From NCBI RefSeq assembly GCF_000422485.1, contig NZ_KE383849.1:94367-158366 (forward strand): DNA of 64,000 bases. Reading direction: 5' to 3'. This DNA comes from Paenibacillus pasadenensis DSM 19293. Lineage in GTDB: Bacteria; Bacillota; Bacilli; Paenibacillales; Paenibacillaceae. Shown here one piece after another: positions 25,547-34,046 of this stretch. Made by a program: the position numbers and the translations under genes. Numbering within the stretch: the first letter of the stretch is position 1; each line of letters starts with the position of its first letter. The notes under the pieces are model-generated. The model was not told where the DNA came from and searched no databases. It was given only the letters and a program-made list of their open reading frames with translations.

Positions 25547-26629
25547 TCAGTCTCCTCCCCCGCAGCTGCTGGACGAACAGCTGCTCGAGCTGCAGCTGCT
25601 CGAGGAGCAGCTGCTGGAGGAACCGCCATCGGAAGAGCCATCTCCGCCGCTGTCCGAGCTGCCGCTGCCGCTTCCCCGTTCGTCGAACGAGTCGCCGCCC
25701 GCGCAGCCCGATGCCGAGCAGCCGCTATGGGAACGCTCGCGCTCCGCCTCCGGCAGATGCTGCTGCATCTGCTCGTCGAACGAGCCGCCCATCGAGCTCA
25801 TGAGCAGCGCTCCTCCCAGCATCGCTCCGTAGCCGGGATCGGCGTAGCTGCTCCCGGACATCCGGCCAGGCGAGTCGCTGCGTTCGGCGCTTCGAGCCTC
25901 GCGCGCGTCGGCTGCCTGACGGCGGAGCTTGTCCAGCATATAGGAGACGAGCCGCTCGTCCGCTTCCGGACGGAACAGCTCCGAGCGCAGCTCCCGCGGC
26001 TCCGCGTCCTGCAGCCGCTCCAGCCTCCTTGCATCGAGCGGATGGCGGAAAAAGGCTCCCCAGGCGACAGGAGCGAAAGCGTGGAAACGGAACAGCGCCG
26101 AATAGGCCAGATCGAACCAGGCGCGACCTCCGGGATCCGGGACGCTTTCGGCTGCCGGCGCGTGATGCAGCGGTCCGCCGATCAGCTCTTTGCCGAAGCG
26201 CTCGTATTCGCGGGTGTACATCAGCATCTCATGCCAGACCCCGTCCACCTCGTCGCCGAACATCGGCACGGTACGCAGCAGCGAGCAGAGCACGAAATAG
26301 CGCTTCAGCTCCAGCAGCAGCAGCTCGAACCGCTCCGGCGAGCAGTCGGGATGCTCCGTCAAATAGCGCTGCCGGAGCTGTTCGACATAGGAGGCGGGCA
26401 AAGCTTTGTCCAGCTTGGCCGCCGTCGCTTGCAGCGGCGCGTCCGGCAAGGCGCCGAGATCCAGCCAGCCGGCGGTTTCGCGGGCGGCTGCGGCGACCGC
26501 GTCCCTACGCGGATTTTTGGAGGAGGACAAGGGACGCTCCGCCGATCGGCGAGTTTTCGTTCGGGCCGATACGAGGGACAGGACGAGCAGGGCGACAAGA
26601 GCGAGCAGAAATAGGGAGCTTGGTGTCAT
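25547..26629 (-). CDS. Glycine-rich-domain (GRDP)-like protein with Ser/Cys-repeat tail
   Basis: 360 aa from the ATG at 26629 (ribosome binding site AAAGGAGAAGCCG). One N-terminal hydrophobic segment (residues 5-20) suggests a membrane anchor or signal peptide. Around residues 110-135 the motif VDGVWHEMLMYTREYERFG is the hallmark of the glycine-rich-domain (DUF1399-like) family. From about residue 285 the protein is low complexity, ending in three SSSSC repeats and CGGGD. The function is unknown. Such Gly/Ser/Cys tails occur in surface and TPM-like proteins; here the cysteines could cross-link or bind metal. Confidence 0.65.
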   Translation of the reverse strand: MTPSSLFLLALVALLVLSLVSARTKTRRSAERPLSSSKNPRRDAVAAAARETAGWLDLGALPDAPLQATAAKLDKALPASYVEQLRQRYLTEHPDCSPERFELLLLELKRYFVLCSLLRTVPMFGDEVDGVWHEMLMYTREYERFGKELIGGPLHHAPAAESVPDPGGRAWFDLAYSALFRFHAFAPVAWGAFFRHPLDARRLERLQDAEPRELRSELFRPEADERLVSYMLDKLRRQAADAREARSAERSDSPGRMSGSSYADPGYGAMLGGALLMSSMGGSFDEQMQQHLPEAERERSHSGCSASGCAGGDSFDERGSGSGSSDSGGDGSSDGGSSSSCSSSSCSSSSCSSSSCGGGD

Positions 26630-26669
26630 CGGCTTCTCCTTTCGAAGAGGAAGAAAAGATAGCCTTATC

Positions 26670-27671
26670 TTACCATAGCGCGGATCCGCTCGGGGGAATG
26701 GCTGCGCAGCGGCGCAGCTCGTCCGCCATGGCGCGGAAGCGGTCCGGGTTCTCGCCCTTGGCGCGGGTCTTGAACCAAGCCGGGGACAGCCAGCCGACGA
26801 TGATTTCCTGCGCGTTGCTTTTGAGCAGCCCTTCTCCCTCCACGCAGCGGCGCAGGCGCTCGGCCAAGCGGGCGTAGTGCGCGGCGCCTTCGCGGTCTCC
26901 CGCCTGGATACGCTCGTGCCACGCCGGCTGGATGTAAGAGCGGACAAGATGGGAACAGGTGGCGGCAGAAAGGGCAGCCGGCAAAGAGGCCGCAGTCGCG
27001 CCGTCTTGCTGCGTCTTGGCCGAATCGGCGGCCGCTCCTGCTTGATTCCGTCCGCTGGAGCCGGCGGCGGAAGGCTCGGCTGGGCGGGCGGAGGATTCCG
27101 CCGCTTGAACGGCCGCCGCCAGCTTGCGCTCGACGTCGCGGATCAGGCCGCCGAGCGTGCGGCCGGCAGTCGCCAGCGCCTGCTCGCAGTCGCGCTTGCG
27201 CGTCGGATCGAGCTGGCCGTGGCTCACGATATGCGTCGAAGGAACCTTGCTCCACTTGGCGCAGCAATAGGCCAGATAAGCGACATAGCGGTCGTAGGCC
27301 GCCTCGAAGCGGATCGCGCCGCCATAGCACAGCTCGATGCCGAGAGCGGCGTCGTTGGCGTCTGCGCCGAAGCGGCGGTTGTCCTCCGGCGCCTGCCTTT
27401 GCACATGGTACGCCTTTTCCGCCGGATCGTCTCCCGTGCCCGTCGGGATGATCTCCAAAATCCGCGTGTCGTCGATGAACACATGGGCCGAAGCGGTCCG
27501 CTCCGTCTGGCGGTCGAAATAACGGTAATGGGCGTCGGCCGTCGCGCCCGGGTTGCCCGTATCATGCGCGACAAAAAAAGCCGGGCTTCCGGCGGTCAGC
27601 CGAAGGCCCGGCCTCGTCTGCGGACGGATGCGGATGTAGCGGCGCTCGATCGGATAGCCGAGGTCAATCAT
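26670..27671 (-). CDS. N-acetylmuramoyl-L-alanine amidase, endolysin of the tail cluster
   Basis: 333 aa. Amidase_2 domain at about residues 25-170: AHDTGNPGATADAHYRYF and the metal and acid region ELCYGGA...IVSHGQLDPTRKRDCE provide the zinc histidines. A variable linker of Ala/Ser follows, and a C-terminal 70-residue helical part (GWLSPAWFKTRAKGENPDRF) whose role is unknown. The start overlaps the holin stop by eight bases. Position after xhlA and the holin equals xlyA of PBSX, so it should cut peptidoglycan to release particles. No LysM or other wall-binding repeat is seen. Confidence 0.88.
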   Translation of the reverse strand: MIDLGYPIERRYIRIRPQTRPGLRLTAGSPAFFVAHDTGNPGATADAHYRYFDRQTERTASAHVFIDDTRILEIIPTGTGDDPAEKAYHVQRQAPEDNRRFGADANDAALGIELCYGGAIRFEAAYDRYVAYLAYCCAKWSKVPSTHIVSHGQLDPTRKRDCEQALATAGRTLGGLIRDVERKLAAAVQAAESSARPAEPSAAGSSGRNQAGAAADSAKTQQDGATAASLPAALSAATCSHLVRSYIQPAWHERIQAGDREGAAHYARLAERLRRCVEGEGLLKSNAQEIIVGWLSPAWFKTRAKGENPDRFRAMADELRRCAAIPPSGSALW

Positions 27672-27945
27672 GGGCGTCTTCCTTGCGCAGCGCCTGCGCG
27701 GTCTGCTTCACAAGCTGGTTTCCGTAGACGGCGACGGCGCCGCAAAAGATGCCCTGCATGACGCCGTCGGCGGTCCAGCCGGCCGTGAAGCCGGCGAAGA
27801 CGATGCCGGCCGCGGTGACAAAGTAGATGATCATCCAGTCCCGGATGCCGGCCGTCCGCTTGAGGCCGTAGCCGATGATCCAGCAGACGGCGACGACGCC
27901 GGCCAGCTCGGGACGGATCATCGATTGGATGAGGGTCCAGTCCAT
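27664..27945 (-). CDS. Phage holin (XhlB-position)
   Basis: 93 aa, three hydrophobic segments (about 13-28, 36-55 and 58-76) and a charged tail ending ALRKEDAHD. Ribosome binding site AAAGGAGGAAGCCAG. It sits between xhlA and the amidase, the order of the PBSX lysis cassette, so it should form the membrane hole that lets the endolysin reach the wall. Confidence 0.85.
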   Translation of the reverse strand: MDWTLIQSMIRPELAGVVAVCWIIGYGLKRTAGIRDWMIIYFVTAAGIVFAGFTAGWTADGVMQGIFCGAVAVYGNQLVKQTAQALRKEDAHD

Positions 27946-27969
27946 CTGGCTTCCTCCTTTGGCTGCTTT

Positions 27970-28284
27970 TTATTCGAGTATTTTGAAGACGAGGCCCAGC
28001 AGCGAGGCCGCCAGGCCGATAAGGGTGAACGAGGTCGTGATCAGCCAGCGCTGGCCCTGCTTGATGCCGTCGATGCTGGCGCGGATCTCGTCGATCCGGT
28101 GATGCGCGGCGCGCGCCCTCTGGGCGGCCTCGCGCGCCGTCTCGTCGCTTTTTTCCAGGCGTTCGATGAGCCGCGCGACTCCGGAGGCCAACTCGCCGAG
28201 AGCCCGAGTATTGACTTCCTGCAGCGTCTCGAGCTTCACCACTTGGGATACGATCGCCTGGAGCTGGTTCTCGGGTCTGCTCAT
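27970..28284 (-). CDS. xhlA: XhlA-family membrane protein of the lysis cassette
   Basis: 104 aa from the ATG at 28284 (GAAAGGAGAAACCCGGC upstream). It has a long coiled-coil part (about 10-75) and a single C-terminal membrane segment (WLITTSFTLIGLAASLLGLVF). This is the usual layout of XhlA (PF10779), which works with the holin in PBSX-type lysis. Confidence 0.85.
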   Translation of the reverse strand: MSRPENQLQAIVSQVVKLETLQEVNTRALGELASGVARLIERLEKSDETAREAAQRARAAHHRIDEIRASIDGIKQGQRWLITTSFTLIGLAASLLGLVFKILE

Positions 28285-28324
28285 GCCGGGTTTCTCCTTT
28301 CGAACGGGGGGCTTTTGCGGCGAG

Positions 28325-28480
28325 TTACGGCTCGCTGGCGGGGACCTCCTGCCGAGCCGTGTCAAGCAGCGCATCGGCCTGCTCCGCAGTGAGTTTTCCG
28401 AGCTCCGCAAAACGACGGACTTGCGCCGCGGAGTAGCAGCCAAGCTCGTAATATCGTTTGATCGTGGCATGCCAGTCCAT
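28325..28480 (-). CDS. xkdX: XkdX-family small phage protein (51 aa)
   Basis: Short ORF directly after the stop of the preceding gene (TAA then ATG at 28480). The product begins MDWHATIKRYYELGCYSAAQ and continues VRRFAELGKLTAEQADALL, which is the XkdX family pattern (MDWF.TIKRYYDLGLYT..QV). XkdX lies downstream of tail-fibre genes in PBSX-like elements; its function is unknown. Confidence 0.9.
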   Translation of the reverse strand: MDWHATIKRYYELGCYSAAQVRRFAELGKLTAEQADALLDTARQEVPASEP

Positions 28481-29041
28481 TTAGCTCACCTCTCTTTCGG
28501 CAACCGCAAGCCTCAATGCCGCATAATCCTGCTCCATCTGGCGCTGCCTGCTCTCCAGCTCCGCCACCGCCAGCAATAGGATGGCGTTGTCCTGCTCCGT
28601 CTGGGCTTGGCGCGCCTGTGTCTCGGCAAGATCAAGCAGAAGCAAGGCATTATCGGCTTGCAGCTGCTCGACTGGAGAAATCTCATGTGTGCCCGACTGC
28701 AGCGATGCGATTTCCTCCGGGGTCAACCCTTCGACCCAAAAAGCAGGAACATCCGGCTGCTGGGGCCATTCGCTCCGCTCGTGCTCCGGCAGAGCCTCCC
28801 AAGCAGCCACAGCGGATAAGTGCAGCCTCAACGCCTCTTGGTGCTCGTCGTACGCCAGCTTGTCAAAGCGCGGCCGGTACAGTCCAGCAGGAACCGGCAC
28901 GGCTACGCGATAGCCGATCAGCTCCGGCTCGCCGCCCACGGCCGCCGTCTCGTAGATCGGCGAATAGCCCGTCTCGCTGTCGTCCGCGAGGGCGACATCC
29001 GCGAGCAGGCCGTCAAGGTCTGTGATGATGGCTTCTTTCAT
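28481..29041 (-). CDS. Phage protein downstream of tail fibre, coiled-coil C-terminus (186 aa)
   Basis: Overlaps the fibre gene stop as ATGA at 29041. Residues 50-115 include VPVPAGLYRPRFDKLAYDEH and FWVEGLTPEEIASL, as in small proteins next to phage tail fibres. Residues 120-183 contain three imperfect 20-residue repeats (LQADNALLLLDLAETQARQ, TEQDNAILLLAVAELESRQ, MEQDYAALRLAVAE) and should form a coiled coil. It sits at the XkdW position. A role in fibre assembly or trimerisation is inferred only. Confidence 0.65.
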   Translation of the reverse strand: MKEAIITDLDGLLADVALADDSETGYSPIYETAAVGGEPELIGYRVAVPVPAGLYRPRFDKLAYDEHQEALRLHLSAVAAWEALPEHERSEWPQQPDVPAFWVEGLTPEEIASLQSGTHEISPVEQLQADNALLLLDLAETQARQAQTEQDNAILLLAVAELESRQRQMEQDYAALRLAVAEREVS

Positions 29042-31449
29042 TGAGAACCTCCGATTCTAACGCCGAACAAGGCAAGCCAAAACGGCGCCGTCTGACTGTG
29101 GGTTGTCAAGTCGTTTGCGATTACGACCATGCCGTTAGGCATAATTGTTACACGACCGGGATTGGTGTAAGCCACACCACTTCCCGAATAAGGTACAATG
29201 AATGTCTCCGGATAAAGAGGTCGGCAACTCGGAGGCAAGATAAACAGAGCGGTAGTAGAAGTTCCCGTACTTCCGGATATGACTCCACGCAGGGAAACAG
29301 ATCCATCTGTATTAAGACGATACTGCGCAGTTCGATATGAGGTGGAGTAGACCTGGTCTGAATAAGGTCCCCACCCATTGAGTAGCGTCGGCGTAATCCA
29401 TTGAGGCTGCTTGACTTGCGCAGACCCGTATTCCAGAACCGAAACCCGCCGCGCCAGCTGCACGGCTGCCTTGGAGGCATCGGTCGTGATCGTCCGCAGG
29501 TTGGTCGTGTACTCCGCGCTAATCTGTGCAGGCGGGATGCCGATTAGATGTGTGTCCAATGCAAGATAGGTTACCTCGTATACGGCGGATGCTTCGTACT
29601 CACTAAGCCGAATGTAAGCCCGGTCGACTCCGTAATCGGTAATATCAGCCAGCTCATGCGCAATCCAATTCCGATCCAACGTCCGATTGCGAAATATTGA
29701 AAGTATTTTTTTGGATCGAAAAGAAAGGCGACTATCGGACGTGCCACTTGCCCCTGTCGAATTGATTTCTGCGAAACCGTTCGTAGTATTTATCTTAATG
29801 TTAGCGAGTTCCCGAACGATTCCCCCGCAACCGACCTCCACATTGTTCGTACCCGCTAACTGCAGAATCCCACCTTCAGATCTCAGTGGCTCGTCAACTG
29901 CCGTAGATAGTTGGTACTGCAAGCGGTAAGGAGCAAAACCATTTCCCCAGACGTTAGCTGAGGGGACCGAATTCTCCCCTCCACCCCCTAATGCCGATCG
30001 ATTGGTCGGCGTCCACGATGAAAGGCGATAGGCCCACCATTTACTGCCCGATCCATTAAAAGGTGCATAATTCGCTCCAACTGAACCGTCATACATGACC
30101 CAGCCGTTAAAATACGCCTTAATTTCATCCGTCGACGGTATATAGTTGTCGCCCCAACCAGAATCTATATTTGCAACAAAAAGGCCCACGACCGATTTAT
30201 TAGAAGGATCACTTTCATCCGTTATAACGTGCTGATCGACACCTATTGGATTTGCGCCTTGATTAATACGAGTTGTTAATTTACCGTCATATTTAACAAC
30301 CTGCCCTGTGTCTTTCAAGGGATTATGAATTTTGCAGAGCAAGGTCTTATACCCTGTTGCAGCTCCTAAAAAAGTCCACGCCATGTCCCCAGTCAATTCC
30401 AGTGACCGAAACCGTCGCTTGACCCGCGCCCGCCCATCCGAATCCATATACAACTCGTCAGATACATTCCCGTCCGTACTAGCAGCGAGCTGGCAATCCG
30501 GATAAAAGATATATTGATCATCAGCAGACTGCGCAGCAATCTGACGAATATAAATACCGTTGACGTTTTTGAAGTCATCGACGTAAGGATACTTAGCCGC
30601 GATTTGATTGGCTGTCATACCATCCAAAGCTGCATACTCCGTTATCGTAATTTCGTAAAGCCTGAATGCATCTCCAAACACGTACTGCCCGTTTGCTCCA
30701 GTCACGGCGAGCTGCAGCGTTAAGCCGGAGACGCCAGATGTTGGCGCATAAGCTCTCCAGACAGGAGTGTAGGAAGTTGTGCTGGTAGCTGCAATCGTGT
30801 CTCCCTTGGAAGCGGACGTGCCTCCCAAATACACTTTTCCGGATGCCGCATTCCCATTCTTCACCATGCCGACAAGGATGTAGAAGCGGTTTGCGATCAG
30901 GCTGAATTGCTGAGTCGAATAAGCAAAGGCCGTGGTAGCGTTAGCGGTTACCTTTAGGGACGTTGTACCGCTATAGACATCTGAAGCACTAAGAGCGACA
31001 GTTGCTCCAGTTGCAGCGAATTTGCTTAAATCTTCGCAGTTACCAACTCGCCCTAACAAATTCACTAGCGTCCGTCCTTTGATGCTCTTGATCCGAAGCG
31101 GCGCAGGACGCGGCACCTGGACCGTCTGCACGCCCGGAACAAGCGTAACGGCTGTCGGAATCCGATCCTCGAGCTCCGCAGCCAGGGGAGCTGTCGATGC
31201 GTCTGCCCTTGCTATCGCCGCATCTACCTCCGCCTTCCGCGCCACGTCATCAGCGGCCGCCGGGGCGGCCACCTTGACGCGGCCGGCGGAGTCGCGCTGC
31301 ATGAGCTTGCCTGGCGACGCCTCGCTCGTCGCCCCGTGAGCGCCGCTCGTCGACGCCGCATGGGCGGACGCGGCGTTCACCTCGCCGCCGAGCGCGTTCA
31401 GATCCGCCTCGGTGACGACATCGTTGAATTTCCAATCCGTCTTGGCCAT
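29038..31449 (-). CDS. xkdV: Tail fibre / receptor-binding protein (803 aa)
   Basis: Start chosen at 31449 (MAKTDWKFNDVVTEADLN), seven bases after GAGGAGGG; the ATG at 31455 is too close to it. Residues 1-110 are an Ala-rich particle-attachment part. Around 120-135 the motif GRTLVNLLGRVGNCEDLS introduces a beta-rich, probably carbohydrate-binding region, and the C-terminal 130 residues (DGSVSLRGVISGSTG, MPNGMVVIAND) look like a fibre tip. From about 31050 downwards the DNA is clearly lower in GC than the N-terminal end and the neighbouring genes, a sign of exchange of the receptor-binding part. Identity as XkdV equivalent is by position. Confidence 0.8.
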   Translation of the reverse strand: MAKTDWKFNDVVTEADLNALGGEVNAASAHAASTSGAHGATSEASPGKLMQRDSAGRVKVAAPAAADDVARKAEVDAAIARADASTAPLAAELEDRIPTAVTLVPGVQTVQVPRPAPLRIKSIKGRTLVNLLGRVGNCEDLSKFAATGATVALSASDVYSGTTSLKVTANATTAFAYSTQQFSLIANRFYILVGMVKNGNAASGKVYLGGTSASKGDTIAATSTTSYTPVWRAYAPTSGVSGLTLQLAVTGANGQYVFGDAFRLYEITITEYAALDGMTANQIAAKYPYVDDFKNVNGIYIRQIAAQSADDQYIFYPDCQLAASTDGNVSDELYMDSDGRARVKRRFRSLELTGDMAWTFLGAATGYKTLLCKIHNPLKDTGQVVKYDGKLTTRINQGANPIGVDQHVITDESDPSNKSVVGLFVANIDSGWGDNYIPSTDEIKAYFNGWVMYDGSVGANYAPFNGSGSKWWAYRLSSWTPTNRSALGGGGENSVPSANVWGNGFAPYRLQYQLSTAVDEPLRSEGGILQLAGTNNVEVGCGGIVRELANIKINTTNGFAEINSTGASGTSDSRLSFRSKKILSIFRNRTLDRNWIAHELADITDYGVDRAYIRLSEYEASAVYEVTYLALDTHLIGIPPAQISAEYTTNLRTITTDASKAAVQLARRVSVLEYGSAQVKQPQWITPTLLNGWGPYSDQVYSTSYRTAQYRLNTDGSVSLRGVISGSTGTSTTALFILPPSCRPLYPETFIVPYSGSGVAYTNPGRVTIMPNGMVVIANDLTTHSQTAPFWLALFGVRIGGSQ

Positions 31450-31451
31450 CG

Positions 31452-31736
31452 TCATCCCTCCTCTACCGTGATCGACTGCAGCATCAGCGTATCGCTCGCA
31501 ATCGGGATCTGCACGTCGCTTGTGCTCAGCGTCTTGCCGTACGCATCCTGCAGCTCGATCCGATGCACCGTGCCTACCGCCTCCGCCGGAATGTAATACC
31601 TCAGCTCGACAACTCCCTGCGACGCCCGCTTCAGCGTGAACTCCGTCAGCAGTACCGCGCCGCCGTTGAGCGAGACGCGGGCGATCCGACCGTCCACATA
31701 GGCGGCCACGTCCTGGATCAGCGAAGCCTCCATCAT
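31452..31736 (-). CDS. Small phage tail protein between xkdU and fibre (94 aa)
   Basis: Starts inside the xkdU stop (ATGATG at 31736). The predicted protein is beta-rich: VDGRIARVSLNGGAVLLTEFTL, VELRYYIPAEA, HRIELQDAYGKTLSTSDVQIPI. No family is recognised with confidence. Position and size suggest a fibre connector or baseplate accessory. Its stop lies three bases before the chosen fibre start. Confidence 0.65.
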   Translation of the reverse strand: MMEASLIQDVAAYVDGRIARVSLNGGAVLLTEFTLKRASQGVVELRYYIPAEAVGTVHRIELQDAYGKTLSTSDVQIPIASDTLMLQSITVEEG

Positions 31737-32317
31737 CGTACGATCACCTCTTCCTTCTCTGTCGTGAATCCGGTCGCGCCGAGCTTCCAGCTGCCGAGCC
31801 TCGTCTCGCGGGCCAGCCGCCGATGGCGGATGCCCTCCCTCAGGCGCAGCGTATCCGCAACCGCCGTCTGCTGCACATAGACCAGACTCGCCGGCTTCAG
31901 CGCCGTCACCGTCTGCTCCACCTCGCGGAACAGCGGCGCGTTCTGGATCGCGGCCGAGATCGTCAGCACCTGCGCCTCCAGGTCTACCTGCGCCAGCGCG
32001 CGGCCCTTCCCGACCAGATCGTCCAGCCTCTCTTGCAGATACCGCAGGGTAAAAGGAGGCTTCGTGGAATACCGGTTGACGACGCGCACGCGCCGAAATG
32101 CCAGCGATTCCTGCGCCTCGTCCGCCCGAATGCCGAGCAGCCGCTCGTGGCGGCGGATCGCCTCCACGGACGCGGTCAGCACGAAGCGGTCATCCAGCAG
32201 GCGCTCCAGCGCCTGCTCCGCCGAGGCGATCTCTTCATCCTCCGAACGGAACAGCTCCGTCATCTCGCGGCTGTCCGAATAAAACGCCGGTAGCCTTCCG
32301 ATCAGCGGCTCAGCCAT
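31733..32317 (-). CDS. xkdU: XkdU/YmfQ-type tail protein (DUF2313)
   Basis: 194 aa, normal family length. The N-terminal part (GRLPAFYSDSREMTELFRSEDEEI) is typical of the gp48-like tail protein, followed by RFVLTASVEAIRRHERLLGI and RRVRVVNRYSTKPPFTLRYLQ. It overlaps the baseplate J gene by eight bases. It is thought to bridge baseplate wedge and fibre. Confidence 0.9.
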   Translation of the reverse strand: MAEPLIGRLPAFYSDSREMTELFRSEDEEIASAEQALERLLDDRFVLTASVEAIRRHERLLGIRADEAQESLAFRRVRVVNRYSTKPPFTLRYLQERLDDLVGKGRALAQVDLEAQVLTISAAIQNAPLFREVEQTVTALKPASLVYVQQTAVADTLRLREGIRHRRLARETRLGSWKLGATGFTTEKEEVIVR

Positions 32318-33386
32318 TCAGCGTCACCGTCCCGAGCGTCGGCACCTCGTCGGCTTCCAGCTCCAGATTGGCCGGCGCGCCGTTCAGCGTCGTGCCGCCG
32401 ATGTCCTCGACGCCCGGCAGCGCGAGCACTCTCGTCTCCAGCTGGGAGATGCGCACGATCAGCCGGCTCTCTCCCGCCCAGGCTCGCCGCAGCTCCAGCA
32501 GATACGCTTCTGCCGCCGCCTCGATGTCCCGCTCCAGCTGGACCGCGCTCACGCCGGCGCGCAGCGTGAGCTGCGTGGCGATGTCGACGGGGACCGCGTC
32601 CGCCGCCACGATCGTCACCCGATGGCCGATCGGGGCGAGACCGATGCCTTGTCCCGCCGACTCCGGGTCGATCGCCGCCTGCACCTCCTGCACCAGCGCG
32701 GCCGCCGCCGGAGCGAAGTCGCTGGCGATTACCGTCGCCTTCACGGTGCCGCCGCCGTTCCAAGCGGGATGGATCTTGACCCCGCCGACTCCGGGCAGGC
32801 CGCCGATCTTCGCCCGGTAATCCGCGATATTGCCGCCGAAAGGCTGCTCGCTGACCGCTTGCCAGAAGCGGGCCCGCAGCTCGGCGTCTCCCTCCTCGTC
32901 CTCGCCCGGCACGAGCACGTCCGCCAGCTCGGCGCGGGCCAGGCCGTCGATGTAGTCCAGCGGCAGCAGCGCTCCCGCCACCTCGTTGCCGGCTCGGCCG
33001 GGCTGCTCGGCCACGAGGCGATACGTCCCCGGCGCGAGCCGCTCCTCCACCTCGTAGGCGGTCCCCTCGGCCGCCAAGCGCGAGCGCAGCGGCACCTCCG
33101 CCGGGCCTCCGGCCGCGCCGAAGAACCGGCCGAGGCGCATCGCCCGGCTCGAAGCCTTTCGACGCACGCCGTGCTCAGCGGCGCGGCGCGTCAAATACTC
33201 CCCGTCCGCCGTATCGGCGAACGAAAGCGCCAGCTGCACGTCCAGCTCGGCGTAAAGCGCCGCCAGCTCGGCCGCTGCGGGCGCAAGCGCGTCGAAGATG
33301 ACGCTGCCTTCCCTTTTGTCCAGCTCATCCGGAATCCGGGCCAGCATGCGGCCCATGATCTCGCGGTACGTCTGATGCTCATACAC
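32310..33386 (-). CDS. xkdT: Baseplate J/gp47 family protein
   Basis: 358 aa. The N-terminus YREIMGRMLARIPDELDKREGSVIFDALAPAAAEL (starting residues YREIMGR and DKREGSVIFDA are diagnostic), GEYLTRRAAEHGVRRKAA-like region, and C-terminal LALPGVEDIGGTTLNG are typical of XkdT/gpJ. A wedge protein of the contractile baseplate. It overlaps xkdS by eight bases and xkdU by eight bases. Confidence 0.93.
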   Translation of the reverse strand: MYEHQTYREIMGRMLARIPDELDKREGSVIFDALAPAAAELAALYAELDVQLALSFADTADGEYLTRRAAEHGVRRKASSRAMRLGRFFGAAGGPAEVPLRSRLAAEGTAYEVEERLAPGTYRLVAEQPGRAGNEVAGALLPLDYIDGLARAELADVLVPGEDEEGDAELRARFWQAVSEQPFGGNIADYRAKIGGLPGVGGVKIHPAWNGGGTVKATVIASDFAPAAAALVQEVQAAIDPESAGQGIGLAPIGHRVTIVAADAVPVDIATQLTLRAGVSAVQLERDIEAAAEAYLLELRRAWAGESRLIVRISQLETRVLALPGVEDIGGTTLNGAPANLELEADEVPTLGTVTLNG

Positions 33387-33750
33387 CGGCCATCGCCTCC
33401 TCCTTGAACGAGCCGAAGACGGTGCGCACCGTGAACGTCAAGGACACGCCGTCTCCTTCCCGCCTCATCTGCATGTCCTCGACCGCCAGCACGCGGCTGT
33501 CCGCCAGCAGCGCTTCCTCGACCGCGGCGGCGATGTCGTAGCTCGACCGCTCGAGCCCGACCTCTCCCGTGTACACCTCATGCTCCCAGCGCACGGTCGA
33601 CAGCTGCTTGAAGACGAACTGGCGCATCGCGGCCAGCCCGTCGATCCTCCCCCCCGTGCGTCCGTCCAAATGGATCGGGTACGTCAGGCTCGGCCGCTCG
33701 ACCGCCTCCGCCGCCGTCCAGTCCAATCCCGTCTGCTCCGGCACGCTCAT
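33379..33750 (-). CDS. xkdS: XkdS (DUF2634) baseplate protein
   Basis: 123 aa. The pattern RIDGLAAMRQFVFKQLSTVRWEHEVYTGEVGLE, with Ser-Val-Glu-Asp following (EDMQMRREGDGVSLTFTV), matches the gp25-like DUF2634 family. The start overlaps the xkdR stop as ATGA at 33750. Part of the inner baseplate (gpW/gp25 relative). Confidence 0.9.
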   Translation of the reverse strand: MSVPEQTGLDWTAAEAVERPSLTYPIHLDGRTGGRIDGLAAMRQFVFKQLSTVRWEHEVYTGEVGLERSSYDIAAAVEEALLADSRVLAVEDMQMRREGDGVSLTFTVRTVFGSFKEEAMAGV

Positions 33751-34043
33751 GCCTCCACCCTCCCCAGCGCGACGTAAGGGCTGCCGCCCTCCGAGCGCAG
33801 CAGGACGAGCCGGTCGCCGAGCTCAAGGCCGCGCCGCAGCACGAAGCGCTCCCCGCCCAGCTCCACCGCCAGCTCCCGCAGATGCTCGGGCACGACGAGC
33901 AGCTCCGCCGGCAGCGTGAAGCGCTGCTCGACGGCCACCTCCAGCGGCTCGAGCCCCGTCACCTTGCCGAATACCGCCTTCGTCAGCTGCTGCGCCTCCA
34001 GCGAGCGCGCCATGATCTGCTTGATCGAATCGTTGATGCTCAT
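33747..34043 (-). CDS. xkdR: XkdR (DUF2577) tail protein
   Basis: 98 aa; begins MSINDSIKQIMARSLEAQQLTKAVFGKV and has RRGLELGDRLVLLRSEGG near the end, both typical for DUF2577. Ribosome binding site AAAGGAAGGATGAAGC. The genes before and after overlap or lie within four bases. Confidence 0.88.
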   Translation of the reverse strand: MSINDSIKQIMARSLEAQQLTKAVFGKVTGLEPLEVAVEQRFTLPAELLVVPEHLRELAVELGGERFVLRRGLELGDRLVLLRSEGGSPYVALGRVEA

Positions 34044-34046
34044 GCT

